The notes beneath the pieces were generated by a model. The model saw nothing but the letters and a program-made list of their open reading frames with translations, was not told the DNA's origin and ran no database searches. Positions 17,403 to 25,770 of a stretch of DNA of 64,000 nucleotides are shown piece after piece. A program made the translations under genes and the position numbers. The stretch spans positions 37,115 through 101,114 of the forward strand of contig NZ_JACCBP010000004.1 in NCBI RefSeq assembly GCF_013408655.1, written 5' to 3'. The first letter of the stretch is position 1. Every line of letters begins with the position of its first letter. This DNA is from Pigmentiphaga litoralis (GTDB lineage Bacteria > Pseudomonadota > Gammaproteobacteria > Burkholderiales > Burkholderiaceae_B).

Positions 17403-17607
17403 AATCCGGGGGCAATCCCCTAGGTAATGGGCCCGATCGCAGCCTGATCGCGGCTGATCGCGCGCCCCTCTCCGCCTTGTCGCGAGTCCAATCCACGCCC
17501 GCCGCGGGTTCGGCATGCGCCCGGCATTGACCATCCGTCATGTGCACCTTGTTACAGGAACACGGCTTGCGCCGGATGGTCTATCCGCCTTCGCCGCGCT
17601 ATGTTCC

Positions 17608-17613
17608 TATAAT
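17608..17613 (+). promoter_or_regulatory. -10 element of the class A PBP gene
   Basis: A perfect TATAAT lies 33 nt before the proposed ATG at 17647. The -35 region is weak. This placement supports 17647 over an upstream start at 17515, which would put the promoter inside the gene. Together with the aroK promoter it explains most of the 315-bp spacer 17332-17646; nothing else is seen there. Confidence 0.5.
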
Positions 17614-17646
17614 GGGTTGGTCTTTGCCCCTCAAGTTGTCCCCCTC

Positions 17647-20007
17647 ATGACCCGAATTTTGCTCAAGGTTGCCGGCGTCCTTGCCGGATTGGCCGTCTGC
17701 GTCGCCCTATTGGTCGGGCTGGCGCTGGCGCTCGCCTATCCGAATCTGCCGGACCTGGACGCACTTACCGACTACCACCCGAAAGTGCCGTTGCGCGTCT
17801 ATACCGCCGACAATGTGCTGATCGGCGAATTTGGCGAAGAACGCCGCAATGTGGTCCGGATCCGCGATGTGCCGGACGTGCTCAAGTCGGCCATTCTGTC
17901 GGCCGAAGACGACGGCTTCTACCAGCATGGCGGTATCGACTGGACCGGCGTACTGCGCGCCGCCTTCACCAACGCCATCAACCTGCAGAAAAGCCAGGGC
18001 GCCAGCACGATCACGATGCAGGTGGCCCGCAACTTCTATCTGTCGTCCGAAAAGACCTACACCCGCAAGCTGTACGAAATCCTGCTGACCTTCAAGATTG
18101 AAGCCAACCTGACCAAGGACCAGATCCTGGAGCTGTACATCAACCAGATCTACCTGGGCCAGCGCGCCTACGGTTTTGCGTCGGCGGCCCGGATCTATTT
18201 TGGCAAGCCGGTCGCGGAACTGACGGCATCGGAAGCGGCCATGCTGGCCGGCATTCCCAAGGCGCCGTCGCGCTACAACCCGGTCGTCAACCCCACGCGC
18301 GCCACGCTGCGCCAGCAATATGTGCTGCGCCGCATGCACGAGCTGGGCTACCTGACCGACCCGGAATACCGCGCCGCGCTGGACGACAAGATGAAGATCA
18401 AGCCGCTGGGCGGCGAATTCGCGGTGCGTGCCGAATATGTGGCCGAACTGGCGCGCCAGCTGGTCTATGACATCTACAAGGAAGACACGTACACCCGCGG
18501 TCTGAACGTGTACACGACGGTGAACAAGGCGCAGCAGGACGCGGCCTATGAAGCGCTGCGTGACGGCGTGATGGACTACGAACGCCGCCACGGCTATCGC
18601 GGCCCGGAAGCGTTCGTGGAACTGCCTGATGGCGTGGACCGTGACGCCGAAAAGCTGAACGAAGCGGTGGACGACGCGCTGACCGACCATCCGGACAACG
18701 ACGACCTGCTGGCCGCGGTGGTGCTGTCGGCCGATGCCAACAAGGTGCGCGTGGCGCGCAGCGCGGGCGAAATCATCGAAATCACCGGCAAGGGCCTGCG
18801 CTTTGCCGCATCGGGCCTGAACGCCAAGGCCCAGCCCACACAGCGCGTGCGCCGCGGCGCGATCGTGCGGATCATGAAGACCGGCGGCGAATGGGAAATC
18901 CTGCAGTCACCGGCCGTGCAAGGCGCGTTTGTGTCGACCGACCCGCGCGACGGCGCGATCCGCGCCATGGTGGGCGGCTTCGACTTCCAGCGCGGCAAGT
19001 TCAACCGGGTCACGCAGGCCTGGCGCCAGCCGGGATCGAGCTTCAAGCCCTTCATCTACGCAGCGTCGCTGGAACGCGGGCTGACGCCATCGACCATCAT
19101 TTCCGACGCGCCGTTCGTGCTGGAAGCGGCGGCCACGGGTTCGCAGCGCTGGGAACCCAAGAACTACGATGGCAAGAACGAAGCCCCGATGACCATGCGC
19201 CAAGGCCTGGCCAAGTCCAAGAACCTGGTGTCGATCCGGATCCTGCAGACCATCGGCCCGCAGTACGCGCAGGACTACATCACGCGCTTCGGTTTTGAGG
19301 CGGCGCGCCACCCGGCCTACCTGACGATGGCGCTAGGTGCAGGTGCGGTCACGCCCTTGCAGATGGCAGGCGCTTACTCGGTGTTTGCCAACGGGGGTTA
19401 CCGTGTCACGCCGTTCCTGATCGACAAAGTGACCGACGGCAGCGGACGCGTGCTGATGCAGGCCCGTCCGGCCAAGGCGGGTGACGAATCGGTACGCGCG
19501 ATCGACGCCCGCACCGCCTATATCACCGACACCATGCTGCGCGACGTGGTGCGCACCGGCACGGCCCGTGCGGCGTTGGCGCTCAAGCGTACTGACGTGG
19601 GCGGCAAGACCGGCACGACCAACAATTCGGTGGACGGCTGGTTCGCGGGCTACACGCCGCAACTGGTGGGCATTGCCTGGCTGGGCTATGACCAGCCCAA
19701 GTCGCTGGGTGTGCGCGAAACCGGCGGCGGCGCGGCCATGCCGATCTGGCTGGCGTACATGCAGAAGGCGTTGAAGGGCGTGCCGCAGCAGGAACAGGTC
19801 ATGCCGCCGGGCATCATCACCGCCAACGGCGACTACTATCTGTCGGAATTTCCGCCCGGACAGGCGGTGGCGACGGTGGGTGTCGCGGCGCCGAAGGAAG
19901 AAGATCCGATGTCGCGCCTGATCGACGGACTGGGCAATCTGATTGGCGGCAATGGCAGCCCGTCGAACGCGCCCAGGAGTGCAACGCAGCCCGACTACCT
20001 GCCCTGA
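17647..20007 (+). CDS. mrcA: Class A penicillin-binding protein 1A (bifunctional glycosyltransferase/transpeptidase)
   Basis: A 786-residue inner-membrane enzyme that polymerises lipid II and cross-links peptidoglycan in the periplasm. A single N-terminal transmembrane helix (about residues 8-30) anchors it. The GT51 signature EDDGFYQHGGIDWTG starts at residue 87 with the catalytic Glu; GASTITMQVARNFYL and TKDQILELYINQIYLG follow. The transpeptidase has SSFKPF (nucleophile Ser near residue 464), SKN (GLAKSKNLVS) and KTGTTN near residue 653. The start at 17647 keeps the transmembrane helix near the N-terminus and sits behind a TATAAT box. A GC-rich inverted repeat at 20074-20102 lies past its end. 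Alternative name ponA. Confidence 0.95.
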   Translation: MTRILLKVAGVLAGLAVCVALLVGLALALAYPNLPDLDALTDYHPKVPLRVYTADNVLIGEFGEERRNVVRIRDVPDVLKSAILSAEDDGFYQHGGIDWTGVLRAAFTNAINLQKSQGASTITMQVARNFYLSSEKTYTRKLYEILLTFKIEANLTKDQILELYINQIYLGQRAYGFASAARIYFGKPVAELTASEAAMLAGIPKAPSRYNPVVNPTRATLRQQYVLRRMHELGYLTDPEYRAALDDKMKIKPLGGEFAVRAEYVAELARQLVYDIYKEDTYTRGLNVYTTVNKAQQDAAYEALRDGVMDYERRHGYRGPEAFVELPDGVDRDAEKLNEAVDDALTDHPDNDDLLAAVVLSADANKVRVARSAGEIIEITGKGLRFAASGLNAKAQPTQRVRRGAIVRIMKTGGEWEILQSPAVQGAFVSTDPRDGAIRAMVGGFDFQRGKFNRVTQAWRQPGSSFKPFIYAASLERGLTPSTIISDAPFVLEAAATGSQRWEPKNYDGKNEAPMTMRQGLAKSKNLVSIRILQTIGPQYAQDYITRFGFEAARHPAYLTMALGAGAVTPLQMAGAYSVFANGGYRVTPFLIDKVTDGSGRVLMQARPAKAGDESVRAIDARTAYITDTMLRDVVRTGTARAALALKRTDVGGKTGTTNNSVDGWFAGYTPQLVGIAWLGYDQPKSLGVRETGGGAAMPIWLAYMQKALKGVPQQEQVMPPGIITANGDYYLSEFPPGQAVATVGVAAPKEEDPMSRLIDGLGNLIGGNGSPSNAPRSATQPDYLP

Positions 20008-20073
20008 CGGCGGGTACGGCGAAAGCTGCCGTACTATGTCTTCTGAACGCCTGAACGCCTGAATGAATAACAC

Positions 20074-20102
20074 TTGGCCCCCTGCATTGCGCAGGGGGCC
20101 AA
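20074..20102. terminator. GC-rich inverted repeat between the PBP gene and cyaY
   Basis: A perfect 12-bp stem (TTGGCCCCCTGC at 20074-20085, GCAGGGGGCCAA at 20091-20102) lies between the convergent ends of mrcA and cyaY. Its position suggests a shared bidirectional transcript end, although no T-run follows on either strand. Confidence 0.55.
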
Positions 20103-20108
20103 TGTGCA

Positions 20109-20444
20109 TCAGGGAATGGCCACCACCAGGATCCGGCCGGATTGCTCCGAACAGATGCGGCTGAGGGCGGCGCCCAGTTCTTCGCCCGACCGCGTATCGA
20201 TCCACTGGCCGTTTTCCTGATGGCGGTAGTGGAAGCCGCCGCTGCGGCCCGCCACCCACATTTCCTTCATGGGCGCCTGGCTGTTCACTACGACCTGGGA
20301 CCGGTCCTGGAACGTGAGCGTAAGCACATTGCCGCTGCGCTCGCATTCCAGATCGACGTCCAATTCATCGAACCACACATCGGCCTGGGCTTCGATCGAT
20401 CCGATGATCGCCTCGGCTGCGGCAACAAACTCGCTTTCGTTCAT
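20109..20444 (-). CDS. cyaY: Frataxin-family iron-sulfur cluster assembly regulator CyaY
   Basis: A 111-residue cytoplasmic protein. The acidic first helix (MNESEFVAAAEAIIGSIEAQ) with WFDELDVDLECERSGNVLTL, then DRSQVVVNSQAPMKEMWVAG and FHYRHQENGQWIDTRSGEEL, is the frataxin fold. It binds iron and modulates IscS/IscU activity. The start at 20444 follows AGGTGAAATT and matches the family length (about 106); earlier in-frame starts would add unrelated sequence. It is divergent from lptM-lysA, the usual order in proteobacteria, with only 10 nt between the start codons. Confidence 0.93.
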   Translation of the reverse strand: MNESEFVAAAEAIIGSIEAQADVWFDELDVDLECERSGNVLTLTFQDRSQVVVNSQAPMKEMWVAGRSGGFHYRHQENGQWIDTRSGEELGAALSRICSEQSGRILVVAIP

Positions 20445-20454
20445 AATTTCACCT

Positions 20455-20784
20455 ATGCCCGACATGACACCATCACGCACCGCGCGCGCCGCATGCCAGC
20501 CATCCTTTGGGTTAGCAGATGCACGCATTGTAGCCAGCGCCGCGCGCCTGGCCCCCAATACCCCTGACGCCACCCGTGCTGCTCCGGCCGCGCGCTGGCT
20601 GGTCCGGGGCGTGGTCGTTGCGGGGCTGACCGTGCTGGCCGCCTGCGGCCAGAAAGGCCCGCTGTTCATTCCCGATGACGCCGGCAAGCCCATTCCGCCG
20701 ACCACGTCCGCCACCTATCCGAGCTCGTCGACCGCGACCCGCACCACGTCGCAGAACCGCGCCACCTTCCCTACCCTGCCCTGA
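20455..20784 (+). CDS. lptM: LPS translocon maturation lipoprotein LptM (YifL-like)
   Basis: A small lipoprotein of up to 109 residues. The lipobox and family signature are clear: a hydrophobic segment (WLVRGVVVAGLTVLAA) followed by CGQKGPLF, where the Cys is lipidated. LptM stabilises oxidative maturation of LptD at the outer membrane. The start is uncertain: from the ATG at 20455 the stretch before the hydrophobic core is about 48 residues, longer than a normal type II signal, and no ribosome site is evident; an alternative ATG is at 20464. The stop lies 7 nt before lysA, so they are probably cotranscribed, as in most proteobacteria. Confidence 0.75.
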   Translation: MPDMTPSRTARAACQPSFGLADARIVASAARLAPNTPDATRAAPAARWLVRGVVVAGLTVLAACGQKGPLFIPDDAGKPIPPTTSATYPSSSTATRTTSQNRATFPTLP

Positions 20785-20791
20785 TTCCGCC

Positions 20792-22099
20792 ATGACCGAT
20801 ACCCGAGTCCCTGCCGCGGGCGCGCAAGCGACCCCTGTCGGCAGCCCCTATTTCGCCTACCGCGACGGCGTGCTGCACGCCGAAAGCGTGTCGGTGGCCG
20901 ACCTGGCGGAACGCCTGGGCACGCCGCTGTACATCTACTCGCGCGCGGCGCTGCATGCCGCCTACGGTGCCTATCGCGATGCGATCGGCAGCCACGACGT
21001 GCTGGTCTGCTACGGCATGAAGGCCAATTCGAACCTGGCCGTGCTGCGCGAATTCGCAAAGATGGGCGCGGGCTTCGATATCGTGTCGGCTGGCGAACTG
21101 CAACGCGTGCTGGCGGTGGGCGGCGACCCGTCCAAGGTCGTGTTTTCGGGGGTGGGCAAGCAGGCGTCGGAAATGCGCCTGGCGCTGGAAGTCGGCGTCA
21201 AGTGCTTCAACGTCGAGTCGATTCCCGAACTGCACCGGCTGTCGGCCGTGGCCGCATCGATGGGCAAACGCGCGCCGGTGTCGCTGCGGGTGAATCCCGA
21301 CGTGGACCCCAAGACCCATCCGTACATTTCCACCGGGCTGAAAGAAAACAAGTTCGGCATTGCCATCGAGCAGGCGCTGGACGCCTACCGCAATGCCGCC
21401 AGCCTGCCGGGCATCAAGGTGGTAGGGCTGGATTGCCATATCGGGTCGCAGATCACCGAAGCGTCACCTTTCCTGGACGCCCTCGACAAGCTGCTGGACC
21501 TGCTGGACCTGCTGGCCGCGCATGACATCCACATCGACCACCTGGACCTGGGCGGTGGCCTGGGCATCCGGTATTCGGACGAGACCCTGCTGTCCCCCAC
21601 GACCCTGCTGAACGCCGTGTTCGAACGCCTGCTGGCGCGCGGCTACGGCGACCGCCAGATCGTGCTGGAACCGGGCCGGTCGCTGGCCGGCAACGCGGGC
21701 ATTCTGGTGACGCGCGTGGAATACCTCAAGCACACGGATTCCAAGCTGTTCCTGATCGTGGACGCGGCCATGAACGACCTGGTGCGCCCGACCCTGTACG
21801 ACGCGTATCACGGCGTGCTGCCCGTTGTGCCGCGGACCGACGTGGTCACGCGCAATTACGACGTGGTCGGCCCGATCTGCGAAAGCGGCGACTGGCTGGC
21901 CCGCAACCGCGACCTGGCCGTGGCCGAAGGCGACCTGCTGGCGTTCGAGTCGGCTGGCGCCTATGGCATGGTGATGGCCAGCAACTACAACACGCGCCCG
22001 CGCGCCGCCGAAGTGATGGTGGATGGCGCCAACTTCCACGTGGTGCGGTCGCGGGAAACCGTGGCGCAGCTGCTGGCGCTGGAATCGACGCTGGGGTAA
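20792..22099 (+). CDS. lysA: Diaminopimelate decarboxylase
   Basis: A 435-residue PLP-dependent enzyme producing L-lysine from meso-diaminopimelate, the last step of the DAP pathway. Visible are the PLP-Lys segment YGMKANSNLAVL, the FDIVSAGEL motif, LDCHIGSQI, the phosphate-binding LDLGGGLGI, EPGRSLAGNAGILV, and the active-site Cys in GPICESGDWL. Length matches the family (about 420), with a short N-terminal extension of about 20 residues. It begins 7 nt after lptM, giving the common cyaY / lptM-lysA arrangement. Confidence 0.97.
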   Translation: MTDTRVPAAGAQATPVGSPYFAYRDGVLHAESVSVADLAERLGTPLYIYSRAALHAAYGAYRDAIGSHDVLVCYGMKANSNLAVLREFAKMGAGFDIVSAGELQRVLAVGGDPSKVVFSGVGKQASEMRLALEVGVKCFNVESIPELHRLSAVAASMGKRAPVSLRVNPDVDPKTHPYISTGLKENKFGIAIEQALDAYRNAASLPGIKVVGLDCHIGSQITEASPFLDALDKLLDLLDLLAAHDIHIDHLDLGGGLGIRYSDETLLSPTTLLNAVFERLLARGYGDRQIVLEPGRSLAGNAGILVTRVEYLKHTDSKLFLIVDAAMNDLVRPTLYDAYHGVLPVVPRTDVVTRNYDVVGPICESGDWLARNRDLAVAEGDLLAFESAGAYGMVMASNYNTRPRAAEVMVDGANFHVVRSRETVAQLLALESTLG

Positions 22100-22213
22100 G
22101 GACCCCGGACGGCATCGCGGCGCCCGGGAAGGCGCCGCGAAGGTCGATCTGGCAGGGTCCGCGTGGAGTCCACGCATCGGCGCGGGGCCCCGCAAGTCCC
22201 AGGCTCCGGTCTG

Positions 22214-22936
22214 CTACCGCTTGCGCCCTTTCCACCACCGCTGCACGCGCCAGGCCATCAGCACCGCAAACACCGCGGTGTAGATGCCCACCGTGGCAAA
22301 GTCGTTCTTGCCGGCTTTCTGCCACCAGTAGTGCAGCAGCCCCAGCGTGACGATCAGGTAGATCAGCTTGTGCAGGGTCTGCCACTTGCGCCCCAGCCGG
22401 CGCATCCATCCCTTGGTCGACGTGACCGCCAGCGGGATCAGCAACAGAAACGCCGCAAAACCCACCGTAATGAACGGGCGCTTGATCACGTCCTGCACGA
22501 TCGCGATCACGTTGAACCACTGGTCCCACCATACATAGGTGGTCAGGTGCAGGCACACGTAAAAGAACGCGAACAGCCCGCACATGCGCCGCACCTGCAG
22601 CAGCATGGGCTGCTTGATCCAGCTGCGCAGCGGCGAGATCAACAGGGTGATCAGCAAGGTCACCAGCGTCCAGGTGCCCGACGACCGGGTCAGGAATTCC
22701 ACCGGATTGGCCGTCAGATCGTTGGTCACGCCCAGGTAGACCCATCGCGCCAAGGGGTACAGGAACGCGATGAACAGCAGGATCTTGAAGGTCCGCAGCG
22801 GGATGCCGAAGACCTTGGGCGTGGCGGCCGTGCGGGGGGCGCCTGCGGCAGCCGCCCCGCGGCGCGCGGTGGCGGGTGCTGCCGCGGCGGCGGTGGCTGC
22901 AGACGACGCTGCGGGGGATGGCGAGACGGGCGGCAT
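22214..22936 (-). CDS. msrQ: Heme-binding membrane subunit of the periplasmic methionine sulfoxide reductase
   Basis: A 240-residue cytochrome b-type inner-membrane protein with about six helices. Heme-ligating histidines are expected in FFYVCLHLTTYVWWD, LHKLIYLIVTLGLLHYWW and neighbouring helices. It passes electrons from the quinone pool or flavins to MsrP, which repairs oxidised methionines in periplasmic proteins. The N-terminal 45 residues are Ala/Pro/Arg-rich (AASSAATAAAAAPATARRGA) and not part of the core fold. It lies 11 nt downstream of msrP in the normal order. Also called YedZ. Confidence 0.92.
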   Translation of the reverse strand: MPPVSPSPAASSAATAAAAAPATARRGAAAAGAPRTAATPKVFGIPLRTFKILLFIAFLYPLARWVYLGVTNDLTANPVEFLTRSSGTWTLVTLLITLLISPLRSWIKQPMLLQVRRMCGLFAFFYVCLHLTTYVWWDQWFNVIAIVQDVIKRPFITVGFAAFLLLIPLAVTSTKGWMRRLGRKWQTLHKLIYLIVTLGLLHYWWQKAGKNDFATVGIYTAVFAVLMAWRVQRWWKGRKR

Positions 22937-22947
22937 GGCGTCGGCGC

Positions 22948-23916
22948 TCAGTAGTTCTTCTTCAGGTCCATGCCGGCGTACAGCGATGCGACCTGATCGG
23001 CGTAGCCATTGAACGGCAGCGTCTTGCGCTTGGGCGAAAACAGGCCGTCTTCACCAATTCGGCGTTCGGTGGCCTGGCTCCAGCGCGGATGCGGCACGTC
23101 GGGGTTCACGTTGGCGTAGAAACCGTATTCGGACGACGCCGCCTTGATCCAGCTCGTGACCGGCTGCTTTTCAACGAACCGGATCTTGACCAGCGACTTG
23201 CCGGACTTGAAGCCGTACTTCCAGGGCGCCACGATACGCACCGGCGCGCCGTTCTGGTTGGGCAGCGTTTCGCCATACACGCCAAAGGTGAGCAAGGCGA
23301 GCGGATGCATGGCTTCATCCATCCGCAAGGCTTCGACATAGGGCCATTCCAGCACGCGCGAACGCAGGCCGGGCATGGTTTCGGGCTGCGTCGCCGTGAC
23401 GAATTCCACGAACTTGGCGTTGCCGGTCGGCTCGACCCGCTTGATCAGTTCGCTCAGCGAAAAGCCCACCCACGGAATCACCATGGACCAGCCTTCGACA
23501 CAGCGCAGGCGATACACCCGTTCTTCCATCGGCGCCATCTTGCGCAGATCGTCCAGGCCGATGGTCATGGGCTTCTTGACCTCGCCTTCGATCGCGACCG
23601 TCCAGGGCTTGGTCTTGAAGCGGCCGGCGTTATCGGCCGGATCGCCCTTGTCGGTGCCGAATTCGTAGAAGTTGTTGTAGGTCGTGACGTCCTTGACCGG
23701 GGTCAGCTTGTCCATCACGACGAATTGCGGATTGCGGGTCGCGACCAGCTTTTCACCCGTGGTGGTCTGGGCAAAAGCCTGGCGATTGGTCCAGCCGGCC
23801 AGGCCCATGGCCGCGGCGGCGGCGCCGGCCTGCAGCATGAGACGGCGGCGATCCTGGTAGACGGACTGCGCGGTGATCTCGGAGGGAGCAATGTCCCCGG
23901 GTCTACGTATCAACAT
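22948..23916 (-). CDS. msrP: Molybdopterin-dependent protein-methionine-sulfoxide reductase catalytic subunit
   Basis: A 322-residue periplasmic molybdoenzyme. A Tat signal ([20 protein letters not shown]) lies near residues 22-42, so it is exported folded. The sulfite-oxidase fold is seen in [21 protein letters not shown] sequence, and the molybdenum-ligating Cys is in [15 protein letters not shown]. It reduces methionine sulfoxide in periplasmic proteins with electrons from MsrQ. Start 23916 has AGGAG 7 nt before it and places the twin arginine correctly; an earlier ATG at 24021 is not supported. Also called YedY. Confidence 0.93.
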   Translation of the reverse strand: MLIRRPGDIAPSEITAQSVYQDRRRLMLQAGAAAAAMGLAGWTNRQAFAQTTTGEKLVATRNPQFVVMDKLTPVKDVTTYNNFYEFGTDKGDPADNAGRFKTKPWTVAIEGEVKKPMTIGLDDLRKMAPMEERVYRLRCVEGWSMVIPWVGFSLSELIKRVEPTGNAKFVEFVTATQPETMPGLRSRVLEWPYVEALRMDEAMHPLALLTFGVYGETLPNQNGAPVRIVAPWKYGFKSGKSLVKIRFVEKQPVTSWIKAASSEYGFYANVNPDVPHPRWSQATERRIGEDGLFSPKRKTLPFNGYADQVASLYAGMDLKKNY

Positions 23917-24105
23917 GGCAACTCCTGGCGATGGACGGGGCGTTCCCCGCCCAAGGTGAAGACTCAGAGTACCTGAGGCATGGGAGCTATTGTCGGGCGG
24001 CATCGCGCAGCCATGTATCAACTTTTTATAAACACGGGACAGCGGGGGGCACCGGGCCGTGCGGCGCCGGCGGGCTCGCCTTCTTGCCAGGCCCGCCGGC
24101 TTGCC

Positions 24106-24137
24106 GGGTCCTGCCTTCCGGTAGGGTCCTGCCTTCC
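24106..24137. repeat. 14-bp direct repeat, spacing 18
   Basis: GGGTCCTGCCTTCC occurs at 24106-24119 and again at 24124-24137 in the 255-bp spacer between msrP and the QorB-like gene. Nearby, 24063-24100 carries a GC-rich dyad (GCCGGCGGGC, GCCCGCCGGC). No gene is seen in 23917-24171. Confidence 0.5.
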
Positions 24138-24171
24138 CGGAAGCTCGTCTTCCTCGGCGGATCTTGCCGTC

Positions 24172-25020
24172 TTATGTCGCCAGCGCCGCCTTCACCGACT
24201 GCGCGAGCGGCGTGGTCGGGTGGCCGATCAACGCCGACAGCACGCGGCTGTCATCGAACAGGGCGCCCTGGGAAGCGGCAACGTCCCACGACGCTAGGAC
24301 TGCGGCAAAGCCTTCGGGCACGCCGGCCTTGGTCAGGGCCGCGGCATAGTCGGCTTCCGGAATGCTCTGGTAGCCGATGGATTTGCCGGACTGCGACGAA
24401 ATTTCCGCAGCCAGTTCGGCCAGCGTATAGGCGGTGTCACCGGCCAGTTCATAGGTCTTGCCTTCATGACCCTGCCCGGTCAGCACCGCCACGGCCGCGT
24501 CGGCGTAGTCCGCACGTGATGCCGACGCAATGCGCCCGTCGGCCGCGCTGCTGTATAGCGTGCCCAGCCCCAGCGCCGACCCGACCGCGCCCATGTAGTT
24601 CTCGGTGTACCAGCCATTGCGCAGGATCGTGTGGGTCAGGCCTGATGCCTGCAGTGCTTTTTCGGTGTCGACGTGTTCCGGGGCCAGGCTGAGTGTGGAC
24701 GTGTCGGCGTGCAGCAGGCTGGTGTAGACGACGCGGCGCACACCGGCCTTTTTTGCGGCGTTGATCACGTTGGTGTGCTGCGCGACGCGTTGCCCGATTT
24801 CGCTGCTGGAAATTAGCAACAGGGTGTCGACGCCGGCCAGCGCGGCTTCCAGTGCGTCGGGCTGGGTGTAGTCGGCGGCCCGGGCTTCGACACCCAGGGT
24901 GCCTGCGCGATGCACGTCGCGCACCAGGGCAACGATCTCGTTGGCCGGAACGCGTTGCTTGAGTCGGTCGATAACAAGGCGGCCCAGTTCGCCGGTGGCG
25001 CCCGTAACGGCAATGGTCAT
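24172..25020 (-). CDS. NAD(P)H-binding oxidoreductase of the NmrA/QorB (YtfG) group
   Basis: A 282-residue atypical SDR. The N-terminal MTIAVTGATGELGRLVIDRL is the Rossmann dinucleotide motif, with VRRVVYTSLLHADTS and LRNGWYTENYMGAVG further on. The catalytic Tyr-x-x-x-Lys pair of classical SDRs is missing, as in NmrA and YtfG/QorB proteins. Relatives reduce quinones with NADPH and are induced by electrophiles through HxlR-type regulators. The divergent HxlR gene at 25198 and the 17-bp palindrome over the putative -35 box fit that model closely. Confidence 0.88.
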   Translation of the reverse strand: MTIAVTGATGELGRLVIDRLKQRVPANEIVALVRDVHRAGTLGVEARAADYTQPDALEAALAGVDTLLLISSSEIGQRVAQHTNVINAAKKAGVRRVVYTSLLHADTSTLSLAPEHVDTEKALQASGLTHTILRNGWYTENYMGAVGSALGLGTLYSSAADGRIASASRADYADAAVAVLTGQGHEGKTYELAGDTAYTLAELAAEISSQSGKSIGYQSIPEADYAAALTKAGVPEGFAAVLASWDVAASQGALFDDSRVLSALIGHPTTPLAQSVKAALAT

Positions 25021-25059
25021 GATGTGTCCTTGGCTGAAGTCGGTTGGGTTAGAGGCCCG

Positions 25060-25090
25060 ACTATAGGCCGTTCACTTACGATTCGTAAGT
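25060..25090 (-). promoter_or_regulatory. Promoter of the QorB-like gene overlapped by an HxlR-type operator
   Basis: On the minus strand -10 TATAGT (25060-25065), a 17-bp spacer and -35 TTACGA (25083-25088) precede the gene. The perfect palindrome ACTTACG-ATT-CGTAAGT (25074-25090) covers the -35 box. An extra half-site GGTAAGTG is at 25102-25109. The location suits repression by the divergent HxlR protein. Confidence 0.65.
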
Positions 25091-25197
25091 ACGCACGCAA
25101 AGGTAAGTGTAGAATGGCGTGGCCGGCAATGTGCCCTGCCCCTGCTGTGGTCCCCTGTCCTTGCTGTGGTCCCCTTGTCCTTGGAATCAAGCCTGTC

Positions 25198-25656
25198 ATG
25201 ACGTCGTCGACCCAACTTCCCGTGGAAAGTACGCCTGCCAGCCTGGCGGCCCCGCCTGCCCTGTCGCTGTCCGACAAGATGCAACGCGGCGACGTGATGG
25301 CGGCGGAGTGCCCGTCGCGTCAGGTGCTGCAGCACCTGACCAGCCGGTGGGGCGTGCTGGTGCTGATCACGCTGCTGCAGGGCACGCAGCGCTTCAGCCA
25401 GTTGCGGCGCAAGATAGGCGGGATCAACGAACGGATGCTGGCGCAGACGCTGCAATGGCTGGAAGCCGACGCGATGGTGCATCGGCGGTCGTTTAATACC
25501 GTTCCGCCCCATGTGGAGTACACGTTGACGCCCCTGGGGGCCGAGGCGGCGGAAAAGGTGCGCGACCTGGTGGACTGGCTGGAAACGCATATGCCGGACA
25601 TTGCGGAGGCCGGTCAGGCCGGGCGGCCGTCGGGCGCGTCCGATAAGGCGGCTTGA
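25198..25656 (+). CDS. HxlR-family transcriptional regulator
   Basis: A 152-residue winged-helix protein. The core is typical: ECPSRQVLQHLTSRWGVLVL, QGTQRFSQLRRKIGGINERM and the wing FNTVPPHVEYTLTPLG. The Cys in AAECPSR, just before the first helix, is the residue used by redox-sensing members such as QorR and YodB, so quinone or diamide sensing is possible. An N-terminal stretch of about 35 residues is unstructured. It is divergent from the QorB-like oxidoreductase and probably represses it and itself. A strong bidirectional terminator follows. Confidence 0.88.
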   Translation: MTSSTQLPVESTPASLAAPPALSLSDKMQRGDVMAAECPSRQVLQHLTSRWGVLVLITLLQGTQRFSQLRRKIGGINERMLAQTLQWLEADAMVHRRSFNTVPPHVEYTLTPLGAEAAEKVRDLVDWLETHMPDIAEAGQAGRPSGASDKAA

Positions 25657-25695
25657 CCCCGGAACGCTGGAACGCAGTCTGGTCCGACGCCTGAA

Positions 25696-25733
25696 ACGAA
25701 AAAACCCCGCCTGCCCAGGCGGGGTTTTTCGTT
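25696..25733. terminator. Bidirectional Rho-independent terminator
   Basis: An almost perfect dyad: AACGAAAAA-CCCCGCCTG pairs with CAGGCGGGG-TTTTTCGTT around a CC loop, with A-run and T-run on either side. It ends the HxlR gene on the plus strand and ccsB on the minus strand. Confidence 0.9.
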
Positions 25734-25770
25734 CTGGCCCGACGCAGTCCGGGACAGAGGGTGGCGGCCC

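Noticed and set aside
17515..17646. An earlier start for the class A PBP, adding 44 residues
   Set aside because: The extension is not membrane- or signal-like, and a TATAAT promoter box lies inside it.
24063..24137. The GC-rich dyad and 14-bp repeat between msrP and the QorB-like gene as a riboswitch
   Set aside because: The sequence is simple and repetitive, lies downstream of one gene and far from a start codon, and matches no riboswitch core that I recognise.
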